The translations under genes were made by a program, and so were the position numbers. Source: JASFEQ01 sp050122535 (GTDB taxonomy: Bacteria > Desulfobacterota > DSM-4660 > Desulfatiglandales > HGW-15). From it: a stretch of DNA of 18,602 nt. Where the stretch lies: contig JASFIT010000039.1 of NCBI GenBank assembly GCA_050122535.1, positions 1 through 18,602 of the forward strand, written 5' to 3'. Shown piece after piece: positions 14,984 through 18,602 of this stretch (position 1 is the stretch's first letter; each line of letters begins with the position of its first letter). The notes under the pieces are model-generated. The model searched no databases and was not told where the DNA came from. It worked only from the letters and a program-made list of their open reading frames with translations.

Positions 14984-16282
14984 GTGAATTCGTTTAAGGT
15001 GTTCTTGTTTCTCTATCATCTCATATGGACCTGTCTCGTCATTTTGTGCCTTCCCCTATTTTTCTTCACAAAGCGGCGTCGAATTCTTGAGAGACTGGGC
15101 AGAAGTTTGCCCACAGATCCCCCTAAAACAGAGAGCATATGGATACACGCCCTCTCGGTGGGTGAAGTCCTCTCAGCCCTTCCTTTGGTCAAAGCGGTGG
15201 GGCAGCAATATCCTGAAAAGGATATCGTGTTTACGGTAACAACTGAGCAGGGAAAGGAAATTGCACGCAAGGAATTGCAGGGAAAGGTGAAGACCCTGCT
15301 CACTATGCCTCTGGATTTCTGGTGGTCCATCCACAGAGTGGTCAATTTCATTAGACCCTCCCTTCTCATTCTAGTTGAGACAGACATATGGCCTGGCCTA
15401 ATCGGGTATCTTAAAAAGAGACGAACAAAGACCGTACTGATAAATGGTCGTATTTCTCCACGCACCTTCAGGTCTTACCGAAGATTTCGTTCTGTCGCTC
15501 GGCGCATGTTTAACGACATGGACTCATGCATGATGCAGTCAGACTTAGATAAAGATAGGCTACTGCAAATAGGGGTTGAGGAGGAGAAGGTAAAGACCGT
15601 GGGCAATATCAAGTTCGACCGTGATTGGGTACCGATGAACGAAGAAGGATACGAATACTTGCTGAAGGCCTTGAATCTCGAATCTCAGAACGAGATATGG
15701 GTAGCAGGCAGCACTCACCAAGGGGAGGAGGATATTATTCTGGATGCATACGGCAGACTCCGCAGGTTTTTCCCATTCCTGCGTCTGATCATTGCCCCAA
15801 GGAGGGTGGAGCGGGCTGAGGATATCAACAGATTGGTTACGGAGAAGGGATTTAAGGCAGTGTTGAAGACGCAGATTCCAATGAAAGGCGAACCTTACGA
15901 GGTCCTGATACTGGATACAATAGGAGAACTTGAGCGGATCTATGGCATTGCAAAAATTAGTTTTGTAGGTGGGAGCCTGACTCCCATAGGTGGACATAAT
16001 CTGTTAGAGCCTGCCAGCTTTGGTAGGCCAGTCCTTTTCGGGCCACACACTGACAATTTTGTCCTCATGTCTCAACTCCTCATTGAAGCCGGTGGCGGCC
16101 GAAGGGTGCGGGATAGAGAGGATCTTTTTGAAACCGTGAAGGCGCTTTTGAGTGATCCGGAGCAATCCAACAGAATGGGCCAAAAGGCCAAAGCATTCGT
16201 GGAGACAAGCAGAGGTGCCCTGGGACGCGTTATGGAGAATATTAGAGGCTGCCTTGATAAAACGAGAGATCCTGTAATTTGA
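14984..16282 (+). CDS. waaA: 3-deoxy-D-manno-octulosonic acid (Kdo) transferase
   Basis: The GT30 glycosyltransferase that attaches Kdo from CMP-Kdo to lipid IVA on the inner leaflet of the cytoplasmic membrane. It has an N-terminal hydrophobic anchor (FLFLYHLIWTCLVILCLPLFFF), then WIHALSVGEV carrying the catalytic-base Glu of SVGE, ETDIWPGLI, INGRISPRTFRSYRRF, GNIKFD, AGSTHQGEEDIIL, APRR, and FVGGSLTPIGGHNLLEPASFGRPVLFGP of the donor-binding half. About 430 residues is normal. The start is uncertain: no ATG lies near, TTG 14978, GTG 14984 and GTG 14998 are in frame, and no good ribosome site is seen because the repeat array abuts. With lpxC it places two lipid A-Kdo genes around the kinase. 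Whether it makes one or two Kdo transfers cannot be read. Confidence 0.95.
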   Translation: MNSFKVFLFLYHLIWTCLVILCLPLFFFTKRRRILERLGRSLPTDPPKTESIWIHALSVGEVLSALPLVKAVGQQYPEKDIVFTVTTEQGKEIARKELQGKVKTLLTMPLDFWWSIHRVVNFIRPSLLILVETDIWPGLIGYLKKRRTKTVLINGRISPRTFRSYRRFRSVARRMFNDMDSCMMQSDLDKDRLLQIGVEEEKVKTVGNIKFDRDWVPMNEEGYEYLLKALNLESQNEIWVAGSTHQGEEDIILDAYGRLRRFFPFLRLIIAPRRVERAEDINRLVTEKGFKAVLKTQIPMKGEPYEVLILDTIGELERIYGIAKISFVGGSLTPIGGHNLLEPASFGRPVLFGPHTDNFVLMSQLLIEAGGGRRVRDREDLFETVKALLSDPEQSNRMGQKAKAFVETSRGALGRVMENIRGCLDKTRDPVI

Positions 16283-16312
16283 GGTTTGCGCCTGGATTTT
16301 TGGAGCTCTGTC

Positions 16313-18602
16313 TTAGGGTAGGTTGGGATCTTTGCTCTTTTCAGGATTCGACGGCGGCTCGGACTCTCCCCTCTCCCCATCAGGTTCTGCGCCAAGGGCC
16401 TCGGCTTCACGAGCCGCATCTTCCATCTTGGCCATGGCCTTTGCCGCTCGACGGGCAGCCTTGCTCGACTTCTCCTTAGCCTCGATAGCAGCATTTACTC
16501 TTGCCATTATGTCTTCATCCTCTCCAGACACAACGGCAGACTCCAACTCCTGGAGTTTTTTTTCTGCCTCCTCGGATGCTTCAGCCGCCTCCTTTTCCGC
16601 CTCGAGGGCCTTCTTTTTGGCGTCAGCCAAGCTGTCAAGGGCTGCAGCGAGCTCACCCGCCTGCCCCTCTTCTGGTTCAGCGTCCAGATCAATGTCCTCC
16701 GCGGCTAGTGCAAGGGCCACAACAGGCAAACGAAGGATAAGATCATCAACTTGATGATCAAAAGGGCCGAGCACTTGATGACCTCGAAGCCGAAAGGGGA
16801 GAAATACGAGAGCCGCATCAGCGGAGTGCTCCACTATGGCATTGAAGTTGGCCCCCTTGACGATTTCAGGGTCTGCTTCGATCCGCACCTCCTGAAGGGT
16901 CCTTTTCAATCCCTCGATGGTTTCTTCTGATGTCCGGTCATGGCTGGCAGCTAAGACCCGAATCTTGGCACCATCCCAGTCTTCGTTCCTCGTCATCAAA
17001 TATGCAAGGAGGAGCATAAGGCGACTGGTCGCGTCGCCCCACCACCACACATCAATACGCCTCTCATTAGGAGGTAATGTTTCAAGGGCAGCCCACTCTG
17101 TTTCATCTGCATCCAGTACAACAATGTTGCAACCGAATCTGAACGCTTCACGAAGACTCCTTGCGTACCGCAACTCTGCCACGCCGAGGACCCCTTTGGG
17201 CGCTTGCTCAAGCCAGTTGAGGAGGATGGTATTTGCCCTCAGGGGCCCAATTCCGAATGCCTGTACTAAAGTGTGTATCCCCACTTGCAGGTTGGGCGCC
17301 ACCACCACTAAAGGAAAGGCTTTCAGTCCGTACTGGGCGATACTTTTGCGGAGTTCTTCTTCTGCCTCCTCTTTGAGTCTCAGCATCTTCAGCCCTTCGC
17401 CTTCCAGGATTCGAACCACTGTGGTCAAGCCACTGCCGCCCTCCAGCCAGCTGGCAAAGCGCAGGAGCCGCTCACGTCTGGGAGAATCATCAGAAAATGC
17501 GAGCAGTTGCGGTCGCCAATCTCTTGGATGCTCTGGTTCCGAGGCTGCGGCAAGAAGGTGCTCACGAATGTGCTGGAAGTGGTAGGAGCGACGGCTGTCG
17601 GCCCAGCGAGCAGGGCCTGCGGTTCGCTTGAGGTATTGGTAAATGGCAAACAGGACAGCGATAGCCGCGGCCCCTGCTCTCAGATCAATGGCTAGCACGG
17701 CGCCAAGACAAGCAAGCCACCCTAGAAGACTGAGGCGAGGATGGAACCAGCGAAATCTTGGCCGGAAGGAAGGGCTGGAGGCGCGGGCTTCAAAAAATGT
17801 GGCGTAGTTGAGAAGGCCGTAAGAAATCAGAAAGAACATGGACACAACGGGGGCGATCAGGTTGAGTTTCCCGAGGCCAACAGTGGCAAAGGCAATCCCG
17901 CAAGCGAGCAGGACTGCTCGTCGAGGATTTCCTGTGGGGCCTGAGCCCTTGGCGAAAGGCAAAAGGAATGGGAAAATGCGATCAGTCGCCACGGACTGAA
18001 GGATTCGGGGGGCACCCAGAAACGAGGCCATGCCAGAAGAGAGAGTAGCGGAAACCACACCGGCATTGATTAGAAATGCAGACAGGGCGGCGCGCTTCAT
18101 GGCCCCATAGTCGCCAGCGAGAACACTACTGGGCAGCGCTGATGCGAACACCACAGCCGCCCCAAAATAGACGATGATTGATACCCCCACAGCAAGGAAG
18201 GTGCCCAGAGGAAGACTCTTGCCTGGATCCTTGAGATCCCCGGACATACTCACACCCTGGGTAAAACCTGTGACGGCCGGAAAGAAGATGGCAAAAAGGA
18301 CCCAGAAGCCCGGGCCAGATGCAGATGGCGCGCAATTCTGGAGCAGCGTTGCATTTTCCCATTTGGCCAAGCCCCCAGCAAAGAAGGAGAAGAGGGCGAC
18401 TGCCAAAATAGTCATAACCAGATACTGAAACCTTGTTGCCCAATCCGCACCCAACCATGCGAAGACAAATAGAAATGAGACGGCAAGTGCCGCGATGATT
18501 TGCGGCAAGGCTTTCCCATTCCCCTGGAACATGGCGGCCACGGCCTCACCAAACCCAATGCAGTAAAATGCTATGGAAACAGACTGGGCCAGAAAAAGTA
18601 CA
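16313..18602 (-). CDS. Cation-chloride cotransporter (SLC12-type) with coiled-coil tail; N-terminus cut by right edge
   Basis: A secondary transporter of the APC superfamily, cation-chloride cotransporter type. The frame is open past the apparent GTG at 18541 to the window edge (about 20 more membrane-like residues, FLAQSVSIAFYCIGFGEAV), so the true start is outside. Family hallmarks: FFPAVTGFTQGVSMSGDLKDPGKSLPLGT, APRILQSVATDRIFPF, and FFLISYGLLNYATFFEA...SPSFRPRFRWF with a following WLACLG helix. The soluble C-terminal domain shows VVVAPNLQVGIHTLVQAFGIGPLRANTILLNWLE and WWWGDATSRLMLLLAYLMTRNEDW.GAKIRV, as in eukaryotic NKCC/KCC regulatory domains. The last ~130 residues are an Ala/Glu/Lys-rich predicted coiled coil, then a Pro/Ser/Asp end, not typical of the family. 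Ions carried (K, Na, Cl or other) cannot be read. GC is visibly higher than in neighbours. It converges on waaA with 30 bp between. Confidence 0.88.
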   Translation of the reverse strand, partial: VLFLAQSVSIAFYCIGFGEAVAAMFQGNGKALPQIIAALAVSFLFVFAWLGADWATRFQYLVMTILAVALFSFFAGGLAKWENATLLQNCAPSASGPGFWVLFAIFFPAVTGFTQGVSMSGDLKDPGKSLPLGTFLAVGVSIIVYFGAAVVFASALPSSVLAGDYGAMKRAALSAFLINAGVVSATLSSGMASFLGAPRILQSVATDRIFPFLLPFAKGSGPTGNPRRAVLLACGIAFATVGLGKLNLIAPVVSMFFLISYGLLNYATFFEARASSPSFRPRFRWFHPRLSLLGWLACLGAVLAIDLRAGAAAIAVLFAIYQYLKRTAGPARWADSRRSYHFQHIREHLLAAASEPEHPRDWRPQLLAFSDDSPRRERLLRFASWLEGGSGLTTVVRILEGEGLKMLRLKEEAEEELRKSIAQYGLKAFPLVVVAPNLQVGIHTLVQAFGIGPLRANTILLNWLEQAPKGVLGVAELRYARSLREAFRFGCNIVVLDADETEWAALETLPPNERRIDVWWWGDATSRLMLLLAYLMTRNEDWDGAKIRVLAASHDRTSEETIEGLKRTLQEVRIEADPEIVKGANFNAIVEHSADAALVFLPFRLRGHQVLGPFDHQVDDLILRLPVVALALAAEDIDLDAEPEEGQAGELAAALDSLADAKKKALEAEKEAAEASEEAEKKLQELESAVVSGEDEDIMARVNAAIEAKEKSSKAARRAAKAMAKMEDAAREAEALGAEPDGERGESEPPSNPEKSKDPNLP

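Noticed and set aside
16283..16312. Intrinsic terminator between convergent waaA and the transporter
   Set aside because: The 30-bp gap has no stem followed by a T-run on either strand.
16917..17585. Plus-strand 222-codon frame opposite the SLC12-type gene
   Set aside because: It is antisense to a strongly supported transporter in GC-rich DNA, and is Ser/Arg-rich, as expected of a shadow frame.

Overview
The window looks like chromosome from a Gram-negative bacterium, most plausibly a Desulfobacterota (deltaproteobacterial) relative. The reasons are lipid A/Kdo genes (lpxC, waaA), a two-subunit glycyl-tRNA synthetase (glyQ, glyS), an NtrY-type kinase behind a DUF4390 gene, and two B12-dependent acyl-CoA mutases whose cobalamin domains are separate small proteins. 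The taxonomic placement is inference from gene content. There are no integrases, transposases, CRISPR arrays, rRNAs or tRNAs that I can see.

Left part (1-3566): two acyl-CoA mutase large/small pairs face each other. Pair A (plus strand) is a large subunit cut off by the left edge plus a B12-binding small subunit 14 bp downstream. Pair B (minus strand) is a complete 560-residue large subunit and a 129-residue B12 protein separated by 206 bp. The pair B large subunit departs from methylmalonyl-CoA mutase at substrate-contact positions (no Arg where MCM has Arg207, Asn where MCM has His244), so it probably acts on another acyl-CoA. This is the most interesting locus here.

Middle left (3567-5949): a 69-residue acidic orphan protein, a 12-TM MFS transporter, and repeat-rich intergenic DNA. 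Middle (5950-10303): glyQ-glyS, then convergent mltA (lytic transglycosylase).

Right-middle (10304-16282): a plus-strand run lpxC, DUF4390 protein, NtrY-like histidine kinase, waaA. A good sigma-54 type -24/-12 sequence precedes lpxC, and no ntrX response regulator follows the kinase. The set reads as envelope/lipid A genes with a membrane sensor kinase.

Right edge (16313-18602): a minus-strand cation-chloride-cotransporter (SLC12-type) protein, cut by the edge, with an unusual Ala/Glu/Lys-rich coiled-coil tail and visibly higher GC than the rest.

Intergenic DNA is unusually structured. Four spacers carry degenerate tandem arrays of 7 or 8 bp units, three of them folded into large inverted repeats, and most start at or just after a stop codon. 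Other spacers carry REP-like inverted units, a nested palindrome and a long C-rich/G-rich hairpin.
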